DNA from: Pseudomonas fluorescens
Lineage (GTDB): Bacteria > Pseudomonadota > Gammaproteobacteria > Pseudomonadales > Pseudomonadaceae
Direction: 5' to 3'
NCBI RefSeq assembly: GCF_003732425.1
Contig: NZ_MOBX01000016.1
Location: 434,001 to 498,000 of the forward strand
Length of the DNA: 64,000 nucleotides
Shown here piece by piece: positions 32,531 to 42,103 of the stretch. Each line of letters opens with the position of its first letter. Positions within the stretch are counted from its first letter, which is position 1. The translations under genes and the position numbers were made by a program. The notes below the pieces were generated by a model. It did not search any database and was not told the origin of the DNA. It saw nothing but the letters and a program-made list of their open reading frames with translations.

Positions 32531-33952
32531 ATGACCCTTTATGTAAATCTCGCCGAATTGCTCGGCACGCGCATCGAAAACGGCTTCTATCGCCCCGGTG
32601 ACCGGCTGCCATCAGTGCGCGCCTTGAGCGTCGAACACGGGGTCAGTCTGAGCACGGTGCAGCAGGCTTATCGCATGCTCGAAGACAGCGGCATGGCGAC
32701 GCCGAGACCCAAGTCCGGCTACTTTGTGCCGGTCGGCCGCGAGCTGCCAGAGCTGCCCGCCGTCGGCCGTCCGGCGCAGCGGCCGGTGGAGATTTCGCAG
32801 TGGGATCAGGTGCTGGAGTTGATTCGCGCGGTACCGCGCAAGGATGTCGTACAACTGGGTCGCGGCATGCCGGATATCAGCTCGCCGACGATGAAGCCGC
32901 TGTTGCGTGGGCTGGCGCGGATCAGCCGCCGTCAGGACATGCCCGGCCTGTATTACGACAACATCCACGGCACCCTCGAACTGCGCGAACAGATTGCCCG
33001 GCTGATGCTCGACTCCGGTTGCCAGTTGAGTGCCAGCGATCTGGTGGTCACCACCGGTTGCCACGAAGCGCTGTCCACCAGCATCCATGCGATCTGCGAG
33101 CCGGGTGACATTGTCGCGGTGGACTCGCCAAGCTTTCACGGCGCCATGCAGACCCTCAAAGGCCTGGGCATGAAAGCCCTGGAAATCCCTACCGACCCGC
33201 TCACCGGGATCAGCCTCGAAGCGCTGGAGCTGGCGCTGGAACAATGGCCGATCAAGGTCATCCAGCTCACGCCCAACTGCAATAACCCGCTCGGCTACAT
33301 CATGCCGGAGTCGCGCAAACGCGCCCTGCTCAACCTCGCGCAGCGTTTCGACGTGGCGATCATCGAGGACGATGTGTATGGCGAACTGTCCTACACCTAC
33401 CCGCGCCCTCGCACGATCAAATCCTTCGACGAAGACGGCCGTGTATTGTTATGCAGTTCGTTTTCCAAGACCTTGGCGCCCGGGCTGCGCATCGGTTGGG
33501 TTGCGCCGGGACGTTATCTGGAGCGGGTGCTGCACATGAAATACATCAGCACCGGCTCGACCGCGCCGCAGCCGCAGATCGCCATCGCCGAATTCCTCAA
33601 GGCCGGCCATTTCGAACCGCACTTGCGGCGCATGCGCACGCAATACCAGCGCAGCCGCGACCTGATGATCGATTGGGTGACCCGCTACTTTCCGGCGGGC
33701 ACCCGCGCCAGCCGGCCGCAAGGCAGCTTTATGTTGTGGGTCGAATTGCCAGAGGGTTTCGACACCCTGAAACTGAATCGTGAGTTGCTTGACCAAGGCG
33801 TACAGATTGCCGTCGGCAGCATCTTTTCCGCCTCAGGCAAGTACCGCAATTGCCTGCGGATGAACTACGCTGCCAAACCGACAGCGCAGATCGAAGAGGC
33901 GGTGCGCAAGGTCGGCGAGACCGCTGTCAGATTGCTGGCGGAAGCCGACTGA
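32531..33952 (+). CDS. MocR-type regulator (GntR helix-turn-helix + aminotransferase domain)
   Basis: Protein of 473 residues. An N-terminal GntR winged helix (IENGFYRPGDRLPSVRALS, VSLSTVQQAYRMLEDSG) is joined to a class I aminotransferase-like PLP domain from about 110. The Schiff-base lysine lies in CSSFSKTLAPGLRIGW. MocR proteins sense PLP-linked ligands and regulate nearby genes; target here unknown. The start ATG follows GAGG. Divergence from the DUF1127 gene places its likely operator in the 180-base gap. Confidence 0.9.
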   Translation: MTLYVNLAELLGTRIENGFYRPGDRLPSVRALSVEHGVSLSTVQQAYRMLEDSGMATPRPKSGYFVPVGRELPELPAVGRPAQRPVEISQWDQVLELIRAVPRKDVVQLGRGMPDISSPTMKPLLRGLARISRRQDMPGLYYDNIHGTLELREQIARLMLDSGCQLSASDLVVTTGCHEALSTSIHAICEPGDIVAVDSPSFHGAMQTLKGLGMKALEIPTDPLTGISLEALELALEQWPIKVIQLTPNCNNPLGYIMPESRKRALLNLAQRFDVAIIEDDVYGELSYTYPRPRTIKSFDEDGRVLLCSSFSKTLAPGLRIGWVAPGRYLERVLHMKYISTGSTAPQPQIAIAEFLKAGHFEPHLRRMRTQYQRSRDLMIDWVTRYFPAGTRASRPQGSFMLWVELPEGFDTLKLNRELLDQGVQIAVGSIFSASGKYRNCLRMNYAAKPTAQIEEAVRKVGETAVRLLAEAD

Positions 33953-34012
33953 CCTTTTTCCAGAGAACCGCGTCCATATGCCGTCCCTTGCCGCCAACCG
34001 GAATGATCCTAC

Positions 34013-35581
34013 GTGAGCTTCAGACAGCCCCTACTCGCTTTGCTGTTACTCGCCTCGTTCCTGAGCGGCTGTGCCAGTCTCGATGTTCCACGTGAGCCAA
34101 GCCAGGCGCTGCCAGCGTCCGATTCCAGCTTCGGCCGTTCGATTCAGGCGCAAGCGGCGCCCTACCAAGGCCGCTCGGGTTTTCGTCTGCTGTCCAACAG
34201 CACCGAAGCGTTCACCGCTCGCGCCGAGCTGATTCGCAACGCCCAGACCAGCCTCGATCTGCAGTACTACATCGTCCATGACGGCATCAGCACGCGGATG
34301 TTGGTAGAGGAATTGCTCAAGGCGGCCGATCGTGGCGTGCGTGTACGCATCCTGCTCGACGACACCACCAGCGATGGCCTCGACCAGATCATCGCCACGC
34401 TGGCGGCGCATCCGCAAATCCAGATTCGTCTGTTCAACCCGCTGCATCTGGGCCGCAGTACCGGCGTCACTCGCGCGGCGGGCCGCTTGTTCAACCTGTC
34501 GCTGCAACACCGACGCATGCACAACAAGCTATGGCTGGCGGACAACAGCGTGGCCATCGTTGGCGGACGCAATCTGGGTGACGAGTACTTCGACGCCGAG
34601 CCAAATCTGAATTTCACCGATATCGACATGCTCAGCGTCGGGCCGGTGGCCGATCAGCTCGGGCACAGTTTCGACCAATACTGGAACAGCGCCCTGAGCA
34701 AACCAATTGACGAGTTCCTCACCAGCAAACCGACCATCAAGGATCTGGAGAACACCCGCGCACGCCTGGAGGAGTCGCTGGAAGACACGCGTAAACAGAA
34801 TCACGCTCTGTACCAGCAGTTGATGACGTTCAAGACCGAGCCGCGTATGGATATCTGGCGTAAAGAACTGATCTGGGCGTGGAATCAGGCGTTGTGGGAT
34901 GCGCCGAGTAAGGTCTTGGCCAAGGGTGAGCCAGATCCGCAATTGCTTCTGACCACGCAGTTGGCGCCTGAACTCACTGGCGTCAGCAAAGAGCTGATCA
35001 TGATCTCCGCCTACTTTGTGCCGGGACAGCCAGGGCTGGTGTATCTGACCGGGCGCGCCGATGCCGGGGTGTCTGTCAGACTACTGACCAATTCGCTGGA
35101 AGCGACAGACGTGCCGGCGGTGCACGGCGGTTATGCGCCGTATCGCAAGGCGCTGCTGGAGCATGGGGTCAAACTCTATGAACTGCGACGCCAGCCTGGA
35201 GACGGTGGCGGTAGCGGCCCGCATATCTTCTACAGCAAGTCATTTCGCGGCTCCGACTCAAGCCTGCACAGCAAAGCGATGATCTTTGATCGCCAGAAGT
35301 CGTTTATCGGCTCGTTCAACTTCGACCCGCGCTCGGTGCTGTGGAACACCGAAGTCGGGGTCTTGGTCGACAGTCCCGAGTTGGCCGAGCACGTGCGCGA
35401 ATTGGCCTTGCAGGGCATGGCGCCGGCGTTGAGTTACCAAGCGAAATTGCAGGATGGCCATATCGTTTGGGTCACCGAAGACAACGGCCAGATGCATACG
35501 CTGAGCAAAGAGCCGGGGAGTTGGTGGCGACGGTTTAATGCGTGGTTCAGCACCACGGTCGGATTGGAACGCATGTTGTAA
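34013..35581 (+). CDS. Phospholipase D-family lipoprotein, cardiolipin synthase C-like
   Basis: Protein of 522 residues with a lipoprotein signal (LLALLLLASFLSGC, Cys20). Two HKD motifs are visible: HNKLWLAD with IVGGRNLGDEYFD, and HSKAMIFDRQKSFIGSFNFD. The architecture fits ClsC-type cardiolipin synthases, which condense phosphatidylethanolamine with phosphatidylglycerol. It lies at the membrane. The start is GTG with a poor ribosome-binding site, so the exact start is uncertain. Confidence 0.88.
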   Translation: MSFRQPLLALLLLASFLSGCASLDVPREPSQALPASDSSFGRSIQAQAAPYQGRSGFRLLSNSTEAFTARAELIRNAQTSLDLQYYIVHDGISTRMLVEELLKAADRGVRVRILLDDTTSDGLDQIIATLAAHPQIQIRLFNPLHLGRSTGVTRAAGRLFNLSLQHRRMHNKLWLADNSVAIVGGRNLGDEYFDAEPNLNFTDIDMLSVGPVADQLGHSFDQYWNSALSKPIDEFLTSKPTIKDLENTRARLEESLEDTRKQNHALYQQLMTFKTEPRMDIWRKELIWAWNQALWDAPSKVLAKGEPDPQLLLTTQLAPELTGVSKELIMISAYFVPGQPGLVYLTGRADAGVSVRLLTNSLEATDVPAVHGGYAPYRKALLEHGVKLYELRRQPGDGGGSGPHIFYSKSFRGSDSSLHSKAMIFDRQKSFIGSFNFDPRSVLWNTEVGVLVDSPELAEHVRELALQGMAPALSYQAKLQDGHIVWVTEDNGQMHTLSKEPGSWWRRFNAWFSTTVGLERML

Positions 35582-35596
35582 TCCGACATAGATCCA

Positions 35597-35692
35597 CTGT
35601 GGCGAGGGAGCTTGCTCCCGCTGGGCTGCGCAGCGGCCCCAAGATGTTGTGAGCGCTGCGCACTCAAGCGGGAGCAAGCTCCCTCGCCACAG
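35597..35692. repeat. Second-type palindromic doublet, TGTGGCGAGGGAGCTTGCTC
   Basis: Inverted arms TGTGGCGAGGGAGCTTGCTC and the reverse complement flank an imperfectly self-complementary centre (CTGCGCAGCG / GCGCTGCGCA). It is a REP family distinct from the GCCTGCTCGCG type. The same element recurs at 44599 and 47297. Confidence 0.9.
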
Positions 35693-35716
35693 GTCATCAC
35701 TCAATTCAGAATCAGG

Positions 35717-36862
35717 TCAAGCAGGTTCGGCCACAGTTCCAAATGCACCTTGCCGCATCAGCAGAATCACCAGTCCAAACGCCCCAGCCGCCATCAACAG
35801 CGGCAACGCATGCCCGCTGATCCACTGACTGCCCGCGCCCGCCGCGAGCGGCCCGACCAGACAACCGACACCCCACAATTGCGCGATGTGCGCATTGGCA
35901 CGCACCAGCGCATCGTCACGATAACGCTCGCCAATCAGAATCAGCGACAGAGTGAACAAGCCACCGGCACTCGCCCCGAAGAGCACCCACAACGGCCAGA
36001 TCAACAGCGTATCGAGCAACAGCGGAATCGCCAGACTCGACAGCATCAGCACCAGCGCGCAGCCGGCGAACAACGTGCGTCGCGACAGATAATCGGCCAA
36101 CGCGCCAATCGGCAACTGCAGCAATGCATCACCCACCACCACCGTGCTGACCATGGCCAGCGCTATCTCGGCAGTGAAGCCCTGCTGCAGGCAATACACC
36201 GGCAGCAACGTCAGGATCATCGCCTCGAACGCGGCGAACAACGACACCGCCCAGGCAATTGCCGGCAACTCGCGGGCGAAGGCCCACAACTCTCGGAACG
36301 TTACGCTGCTGGCCTCGCTGCTCGGTGCACCGCTGCGGCCCAGCAAGAGCAATGGCGACAGCAACAGCAAAGCGACACCGACCCAGAAACCGTAATCATG
36401 CTCGGTGCCCAGCGCGCCTAACAGCAACGGACCCGACAGTTGGCTCAACGCATAGCTGCTGCCATACAGCGCCACCAGTCGCCCGCGCCAGTTCTCGACC
36501 ACCAGTTGATTGATCCAGCTCTCGCCGAGGATGAACACGATGGTCAGGATCACCCCGATCATCAGCCTTAACACCAACCAGATCGGGTAGCTCGGCAGCA
36601 ACGCCAACAGACCGATCGACAGCGCCCCGGCCCACAGGCACAGGCGCATCAGGTTCGCCGTGCCGAAACGTGCTGCCAGATGGCTGGAAATCTTCGCGCC
36701 CAGCAGCACACCAATCGCCGGCATTGCCGCCATCACGCCGATGGCGAAGGCGCCGTAGCCCCAACCTTCGAGGCGCAACGACACCAACGGCATGCTGACC
36801 CCCAGGGCCAGGCCGACACTCAAGACAGACGCCAACACGGCGAAATACGTCGCCCACCGCAT
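35717..36862 (-). CDS. MFS transporter
   Basis: Inner-membrane protein of 381 residues with about twelve hydrophobic helices. It begins MRWATYFAVLASVLSVGLAL and has the MFS-type loop GAKISSHLAARFGTANLM between helices 2 and 3, as in the YcaD/CsbX-like sugar and drug transporter branch. Substrate unknown. It is flanked by two repeat elements and has no co-directional partner. Confidence 0.85.
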   Translation of the reverse strand: MRWATYFAVLASVLSVGLALGVSMPLVSLRLEGWGYGAFAIGVMAAMPAIGVLLGAKISSHLAARFGTANLMRLCLWAGALSIGLLALLPSYPIWLVLRLMIGVILTIVFILGESWINQLVVENWRGRLVALYGSSYALSQLSGPLLLGALGTEHDYGFWVGVALLLLSPLLLLGRSGAPSSEASSVTFRELWAFARELPAIAWAVSLFAAFEAMILTLLPVYCLQQGFTAEIALAMVSTVVVGDALLQLPIGALADYLSRRTLFAGCALVLMLSSLAIPLLLDTLLIWPLWVLFGASAGGLFTLSLILIGERYRDDALVRANAHIAQLWGVGCLVGPLAAGAGSQWISGHALPLLMAAGAFGLVILLMRQGAFGTVAEPA

Positions 36863-36910
36863 GTTCCACGCTCCTGTGGATAGTTATTTTTAGAGGCCAC
36901 ATCAAGCAAA

Positions 36911-37003
36911 TGTGGGAGCGAGCCTGCTCGCGAATACGGCTGCACATTCAGCACATAGACTGACTGATACAGCGCTTTCGCGAGCAGGCTCGCTCCCACA
37001 GGG
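36911..37003. repeat. REP pair (REPIN), TGTGGGAGCGAGCCTGCTCGCG type
   Basis: Inverted copies of TGTGGGAGCGAGCCTGCTCG lie between the MFS gene start and the aldehyde dehydrogenase end, in the tandem minus-strand gap. Confidence 0.9.
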
Positions 37004-37054
37004 GATCTGCTTCGTCTGGAGGATCTGCTCTCGCGAACAGAACCTCTTAACGTC

Positions 37055-38548
37055 TTACAGCTTGATCCACGTCGCTTTCAGCTCGGTGTACTTGTCGAAC
37101 GCGTGCAGCGACTTGTCGCGACCGTTACCCGACTGCTTGAAGCCGCCGAACGGTGCGGTCATGTCACCGCCATCGTACTGGTTGACCCACACGCTGCCGG
37201 CGCGCAATGCCTTGGCGGTCAGGTGCGCCTTGGAGATGTCCTGGGTCCATACCGCAGCGGCCAGGCCATACGGCGTGTCGTTGGCGATCTGGATCGCTTC
37301 TTCAGCCGTATCGAAAGCGATGACCGACAGCACCGGGCCGAAGATCTCTTCCTGCGCGATCTTCATCGCGTTGCTCACGCCGTCGAAAATCGTTGGCTCG
37401 ACATAGGTGCCACCGGTTTCCTGCAGAATGCGCTTGCCGCCGGCGACCAGTTTGGCGCCATCGGTGTGGCCGGATTCAATGTACGACAGCACGGTGTTCA
37501 TCTGCTGAGTGTCGACCAGCGCACCGACGTTGGTGGCCGGATCCAGCGGATTGCCCGGTTTCCAGGTTTTCAGCGCCTCGATCACCATCGGCAGGAATGT
37601 GTCCTTGATCGAACGCTCGACCAGCAGACGCGAACCGGCGGTGCAGACTTCGCCCTGGTTAAAGGCAATGGCGCTGGCAGCGGATTCGGCAGCGGCTTGC
37701 AGATCCGGCGCATCGGCAAAGACGATGTTCGGGCTCTTGCCGCCAGCTTCCAGCCAGACGCGTTTCATGTTCGATTCGCCAGAGTAGATCATCAGTTGCT
37801 TGGCGATCTTGGTCGAACCGGTGAACACCAGCGTGTCGACATCGTTGTGCAGAGCCAGCGCCTTGCCGACGGTGTGACCGTAGCCCGGCAGCACGTTGAG
37901 CACGCCTTTCGGAATGCCGGCCTCAACAGCCAGCGCAGCGATGCGGATGGCGGTCAGTGGGGATTTTTCCGACGGCTTGAGGATCACCGAGTTACCGGTC
38001 GACAGCGCCGGGCCGAGCTTCCAGCAAGCCATCATCAGCGGGAAGTTCCATGGCACGATGGCACCGACGACACCCACTGGCTCGCGGGTCACCAGACCCA
38101 GTTGATCGTGCGGCGTGGCCGCCACTTCGTCGTAGATCTTGTCGATCGCTTCACCGCTCCAGCTCAGCGCCTGCGCCGCGCCCGGAACGTCGATGTACAG
38201 CGAATCGCTGATCGGCTTGCCCATGTCGAGGGTTTCGAGCAGGGCCAGTTCTTCGGCGTGCTGCTTGAGCAGGCCGGCAAAACGGATCATGGTGGCTTTG
38301 CGTTTGGTCGGTGCCAGGCGCGACCAGACGCCGGAATTGAACGTGGTGCGGGCGTTTTCCACGGCGCGCTGGGCGTCGGCGGCGTCACAGCTGGCGATCT
38401 TGCCGAGCAGACGGCCGTCGACCGGGCTGATGCACTCGAAAGTCTCGCCGGAGACGGCGTCGGTGTATTCGCCATTGAGGTAGGCGCGGCCTTCGATTTT
38501 CAGGTCGCGGGCGCGTTGTTCCCAGTCGGCACGAGTCAGGGTGGTCAT
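37055..38548 (-). CDS. kauB: Polyamine-pathway aldehyde dehydrogenase (KauB/PauC/PuuC)
   Basis: NAD-dependent enzyme of 497 residues. Catalytic glutamate is in WLEAGGKSPNIVF and catalytic cysteine in FNQGEVCTAGSRLLVE. GSTKIAKQLM marks the NAD site. The sequence style (DWEQRARDLKIEGRAYLNGE start, DTQQMNTVLSYIESG) fits gamma-glutamyl-gamma-aminobutyraldehyde dehydrogenases. It completes polyamine degradation begun by PauB-type oxidases, and position matches PA5312. PauR is the likely repressor. Confidence 0.92.
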   Translation of the reverse strand: MTTLTRADWEQRARDLKIEGRAYLNGEYTDAVSGETFECISPVDGRLLGKIASCDAADAQRAVENARTTFNSGVWSRLAPTKRKATMIRFAGLLKQHAEELALLETLDMGKPISDSLYIDVPGAAQALSWSGEAIDKIYDEVAATPHDQLGLVTREPVGVVGAIVPWNFPLMMACWKLGPALSTGNSVILKPSEKSPLTAIRIAALAVEAGIPKGVLNVLPGYGHTVGKALALHNDVDTLVFTGSTKIAKQLMIYSGESNMKRVWLEAGGKSPNIVFADAPDLQAAAESAASAIAFNQGEVCTAGSRLLVERSIKDTFLPMVIEALKTWKPGNPLDPATNVGALVDTQQMNTVLSYIESGHTDGAKLVAGGKRILQETGGTYVEPTIFDGVSNAMKIAQEEIFGPVLSVIAFDTAEEAIQIANDTPYGLAAAVWTQDISKAHLTAKALRAGSVWVNQYDGGDMTAPFGGFKQSGNGRDKSLHAFDKYTELKATWIKL

Positions 38549-38785
38549 GTGAGTGTCCTCCTCTTGTTCAATACGAGCGCCGCGCGATCGTCGCCAGCGT
38601 CCTCAAAAATTCTGCCCGGCCAGCCTGCATTTCGGCCCAAGGCACCCGCCACCCTAAACCAGCGGCCGGGGTTGTTTCAATATATTTGACATAAGGCGGT
38701 TATACGGCCTTGCGGTGTTCATTTTAATAAACATAGACTTCCGCCCATTCCAACCATCGCGCCGTCATCACGGGAGAAAACAACA

Positions 38786-39145
38786 ATGAACATCCAGAAC
38801 GTCGTCGACATCAGCCTGACCAGCAGCGAAGCCGAACGCTATCGCCCAGACCCGGCCAAAGTGCTCAAGGGTGATCCTGAACAAGCCGTGTTTCATCAAT
38901 ACGAAAGCCCTTGTGGGCAGATGGGCGTCGGCGTGTGGGAAGGTGCGGTGGGTCAGTGGACGGTGAATTACACCGAGCATGAATACTGCGAAATCCTGCA
39001 GGGGGTTTCGGTGCTGCGTGACAGCGATGGCAATGCCAAGACCTTGCGGGTTGGTGATCGCTTTGTAATTCCGGCGGGGTTTCGCGGGACATGGGAAGTG
39101 CTGGAAGCGTGCCGCAAGATCTATGTGATTTTTGAGAAAAAATAA
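38786..39145 (+). CDS. Cupin_3 (DUF861) domain protein
   Basis: Small protein of 119 residues. The cupin core spans about 45-118 with WTVNYTEHEYCEILQGVSVL and RVGDRFVIPAGFRGTWEVLE, the pattern of the DUF861/EutQ-like cupin family. Its ligand is unknown. It is divergent from kauB with 237 bases between. A GGGAGAAAAC site precedes ATG. It may act in amino-acid or polyamine use, but only location suggests this. Confidence 0.85.
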   Translation: MNIQNVVDISLTSSEAERYRPDPAKVLKGDPEQAVFHQYESPCGQMGVGVWEGAVGQWTVNYTEHEYCEILQGVSVLRDSDGNAKTLRVGDRFVIPAGFRGTWEVLEACRKIYVIFEKK

Positions 39146-39230
39146 CTATGTACCGCACGGCCTGGCGAAACTGATCAGAAAATCGGGAGGCCTGAAACAG
39201 GCACCGAACTCACGCATAAGGAAATGCGAT

Positions 39231-39431
39231 ATGACCAATGAAGAAGCACTGCAACAAATTCGACACCTGATCGGTACCCGCTTCGTACCCAGCGTAGTGG
39301 CTTACATCCGCGAGCTGACGGGCATTACAACTATTCGTGCCGGGCACGTTCGCACCACCGATATCCGTACTAATCGCCTGAACATTAACGAGGATCCAGC
39401 AGGCAATATCCATTCATTCAGCTTTAACTGA
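39231..39431 (+). CDS. I78-type peptidase-inhibitor-like small protein without signal peptide
   Basis: Protein of 66 residues. LIGTRFVPSVVAYIRELTG, IRAGHVRTTDIRTNRLNI and a final EDPAGNIHSF match the order of conserved features in the I78 (potato-inhibitor-like, SmaPI-type) family. Normal I78 inhibitors are exported; this one begins MTNEEALQQIRH and has no signal sequence. It might protect against an internal protease or simply share the fold. The start ATG follows AAGGAAATG. A strong terminator follows. Confidence 0.6.
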   Translation: MTNEEALQQIRHLIGTRFVPSVVAYIRELTGITTIRAGHVRTTDIRTNRLNINEDPAGNIHSFSFN

Positions 39432-39476
39432 GATCAGTCCACACCCAGACCTGTGGATCAATCCACGGTAGCTCCA

Positions 39477-39514
39477 ACAAAAAAGGCCCGTATCGTGAGA
39501 TACGGGCCTTTTTC
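39477..39514. terminator. Bidirectional terminator between the I78-like gene and rpmG
   Basis: A 12-bp stem AAGGCCCGTATC/GATACGGGCCTT with loop GTGA and flanking A and T runs. It serves both convergent units. Confidence 0.92.
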
Positions 39515-39533
39515 GTAAGTCCGGAAAAATCAA

Positions 39534-39689
39534 TTACTTGATTTTGCCTTCCTTGTAGATCACGTGCTTGCGAACAACCGGATCATATTTCTTGATCTCG
39601 ATTTTGTCCGGGGTAGTACGCTTGTTCTTGTCGGTAGTGTAGAAGTGACCAGTACCGGCGCTCGAGATCAAACGAATCAATTCACGCAT
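39534..39689 (-). CDS. rpmG: 50S ribosomal protein L33
   Basis: Protein of 51 residues, MRELIRLISSAGTGHFYTTD and a basic tail ending in KHVIYKEGKIK. It is the Cys-free L33 type with KNKRTTPDKIEIKKYDP. It is a component of the large ribosomal subunit. It follows rpmB by 11 bases in one operon. Confidence 0.97.
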   Translation of the reverse strand: MRELIRLISSAGTGHFYTTDKNKRTTPDKIEIKKYDPVVRKHVIYKEGKIK

Positions 39690-39700
39690 GATTAGCTCCC

Positions 39701-39934
39701 TTAAATCTTGCCATCGCGGCGAAGTTCGGCGAGCACGACAGTGATGCCACGCTTGTCGATGATACGCATGCCTTTGGCAGATACGCGCAGACGCACAAAA
39801 CGTTTCTCTTCTTCAACCCAGAAGCGGTGATGCTGCAGGTTCGGCAGGAAACGACGACGGGTTTTGTTGTTTGCGTGGGAAATGTTATTCCCAGTCACCG
39901 GACCCTTACCGGTAACTTGACATACTCTCGACAT
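39701..39934 (-). CDS. rpmB: 50S ribosomal protein L28
   Basis: Protein of 77 residues starting MSRVCQVTGKGPVTGNNISH, the conserved L28 N-terminus, with RRFLPNLQHHRFWVEEEKRF in the middle. It heads the rpmB-rpmG operon. Confidence 0.97.
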   Translation of the reverse strand: MSRVCQVTGKGPVTGNNISHANNKTRRRFLPNLQHHRFWVEEEKRFVRLRVSAKGMRIIDKRGITVVLAELRRDGKI

Positions 39935-40382
39935 GCCTCAGCCCTCTAAAACCACATGCCCAACCCGGCATGGGTTGGCCGCTTAATCTCTCAGTCATTT
40001 GGCGCCAGGCGCCGCGTTTCTTTAGAGGTCTTACCGGCTACACCTACAGTGAAGGAACCGGGCCCCTAGAAAAGAGCGCTGCTTTATACCAGAAAGACTT
40101 CGCAGCAACAACAATCGGTGTGCAATCAATCGGTAAAAAGGCGTTTTTTCAGCCTGCGAACGCCTTGGATAAAGGCTGGCATCGATTTTTACCACTCGTC
40201 GCAGAAAACCGCTCTTGCCGGCGATCCCGACTTTTTGCCGCGCGCCGCGGTCTGAAAAACCGCCATCACTGTGCCCCGAAAATGCAAAAAGGGGATAGTC
40301 ATTTGTAATCCAGACCTCTAGGGTAGGCCTTTTCCAGACTGCACTTGCAGATGGGCCTTCGATCTGTAAAAGGAAACCGACC
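39935..40382. other. Divergent gap between rpmB and the peptide-binding protein gene
   Basis: About 450 bases without a supported gene. It should hold the rpmB promoter and that of the binding-protein gene. A GGCGCCAGGCGCC-type palindrome is visible near 40000-40012. Open frames here lack ribosome-binding sites and family character. Confidence 0.5.
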
Positions 40383-41969
40383 ATGCGCCTCGCTGCCTTA
40401 CCCCTGTTGCTCGCCCCGCTCCTGCTGAGCCCTCTGGCCCAGGCCGCCGCGCTGAGCGTCTGCACCGAGGCCAGCCCTGAAGGGTTCGACGTGGTGCAGT
40501 ACAACTCGCTGACCACCACCAACGCCTCGGCCGACGTACTGATGAACCGCCTGGTGGATTTCGACACCGCCAGCGGCAAAGTCGTGCCGAGCCTGGCCGA
40601 TAGTTGGGAAGTCAGCACCGATGGCCTGACTTACGTCTTCAAGCTACACCCGCAGGTGAAGTTTCATACGACTGACTATTTCAAGCCGAGCCGTGAGCTG
40701 AGCGCCGAAGACGTCAAATTCAGTTTCGACCGCATGCTCGATCCGGCCAACCCGTGGCACAAGGTCGCCCAGAGCGGCTTCCCGCATGCGCAATCGATGC
40801 AGTTGCCAGCGCTGATCAAGAAGATCGACGCGCTCGATCCGCTGACCGTGCGCTTCACCCTTGATCACCCGGATTCGACGTTCCTCGCTACCCTGAGCAT
40901 GGGCTTCGCCTCGATCTACTCCGCCGAATACGCTGACAAACTGATGAAGGCCGGTGCCACGGACAAGCTCAACAGCCAGCCGATCGGCACCGGCCCGTTC
41001 GTGTTCAATCGCTTCCAGAAAGACGCGGCGATTCGCTACAAGGCCAACCCGGATTACTTCGGCGGCAAGCCTTCGGTGGACCCATTGATCTTCGCCATCA
41101 CCCCGGACGCCAACGTGCGCCTGCAAAAGCTGCGACGCAATGAATGCCAGATCGCCCTGTCGCCAAAACCACTGGACGTACAGGCAGCGCTGAAAGAACC
41201 GACGCTGAAAGTCGAAAAAACTGACGCCTTCATGACCGCTTTCGTTGGCATCAACAGCCAGCACCCACCGCTGGACAAGCCAGAGGTACGTCAGGCCATC
41301 AACCTCGCCTTCGACAAGGCCAATTACATCAAGGCTGTGTTTGAAGACACCGCCGAAGCCGCCAACGGCCCTTACCCGCCGAATACCTGGAGCTACGCGA
41401 AGAATCTGCCGGGCTATCCGCACGATGTTGCCAAAGCCAAGGCGCTGATGGCCAAGGCCGGTTTGAAAGACGGCTTCCAGACCACCATCTGGACGCGTCC
41501 GTCAGGCAGCCTGCTCAATCCAAACCCAAGCTTGGGTGCACAGATGTTGCAGTCGGATCTGGCGGAAATCGGCATTCAGGCGGAAATCCGCGTGATCGAG
41601 TGGGGCGAACTGATTCGTCGCGCCAAGGCGGGCGAGCATGATCTGCTGTTTATGGGCTGGGCAGGCGACAACGGCGACCCGGACAACTTCCTCACGCCAC
41701 AGTTTTCCTGCGCGGCGGTCAAGTCGGGCACCAACTTCGCTCGGTACTGCAACGCCGATCTCGACAAGCTGATCAGCGCCGGCAAGACCACCAGCGAGCA
41801 AGGCGTGCGCACCAAACTGTATGAGCAGGCGCAAACGCAGATTCAGCAGCAGGCGTTGTGGCTACCGCTGGCGCACCCGACCGCTTATGCGCTGACGCGT
41901 AAAGACGTGCAGGGTTACTCGGTAAGCCCCTTTGGCCGCCAGGACTATTCGAAGGTAAACCTGAAATAA
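40383..41969 (+). CDS. ABC transporter periplasmic peptide-binding protein (DppA-like)
   Basis: SBP_bac_5 family protein of 528 residues with a signal peptide ending near LSPLAQAAA. Mature start ALSVCTEASPEGFDVVQYNS and later GTGPFVFNRFQKDAAIRYKA, FNRFQ and DLLFMGWAGDNGDPDNFL are strongly DppA-like. It binds di- or oligopeptides in the periplasm. No permease genes follow, so it must work with transporters encoded elsewhere; Pseudomonas carry several dpp binding proteins. Confidence 0.92.
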   Translation: MRLAALPLLLAPLLLSPLAQAAALSVCTEASPEGFDVVQYNSLTTTNASADVLMNRLVDFDTASGKVVPSLADSWEVSTDGLTYVFKLHPQVKFHTTDYFKPSRELSAEDVKFSFDRMLDPANPWHKVAQSGFPHAQSMQLPALIKKIDALDPLTVRFTLDHPDSTFLATLSMGFASIYSAEYADKLMKAGATDKLNSQPIGTGPFVFNRFQKDAAIRYKANPDYFGGKPSVDPLIFAITPDANVRLQKLRRNECQIALSPKPLDVQAALKEPTLKVEKTDAFMTAFVGINSQHPPLDKPEVRQAINLAFDKANYIKAVFEDTAEAANGPYPPNTWSYAKNLPGYPHDVAKAKALMAKAGLKDGFQTTIWTRPSGSLLNPNPSLGAQMLQSDLAEIGIQAEIRVIEWGELIRRAKAGEHDLLFMGWAGDNGDPDNFLTPQFSCAAVKSGTNFARYCNADLDKLISAGKTTSEQGVRTKLYEQAQTQIQQQALWLPLAHPTAYALTRKDVQGYSVSPFGRQDYSKVNLK

Positions 41970-41985
41970 CCTGCCCTGCACATCA

Positions 41986-42080
41986 CCTGTAGGAGTGAGC
42001 CTGCTCGCGATGGCGTCATTTCAGTCAACCCATTCGGTGACTGGAAAATTGCTATCGCGAGCAGGCTCACTCCTACAGGG
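41986..42080. repeat. REP pair (REPIN), TGTAGGAGTGAGCCTGCTCGCG type
   Basis: Inverted arms of TGTAGGAGTGAGCCTGCTCG lie between the convergent binding-protein and radC genes. Confidence 0.92.
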
Positions 42081-42103
42081 GTTTAGCGTTTTTCCCCTGA
42101 ACT

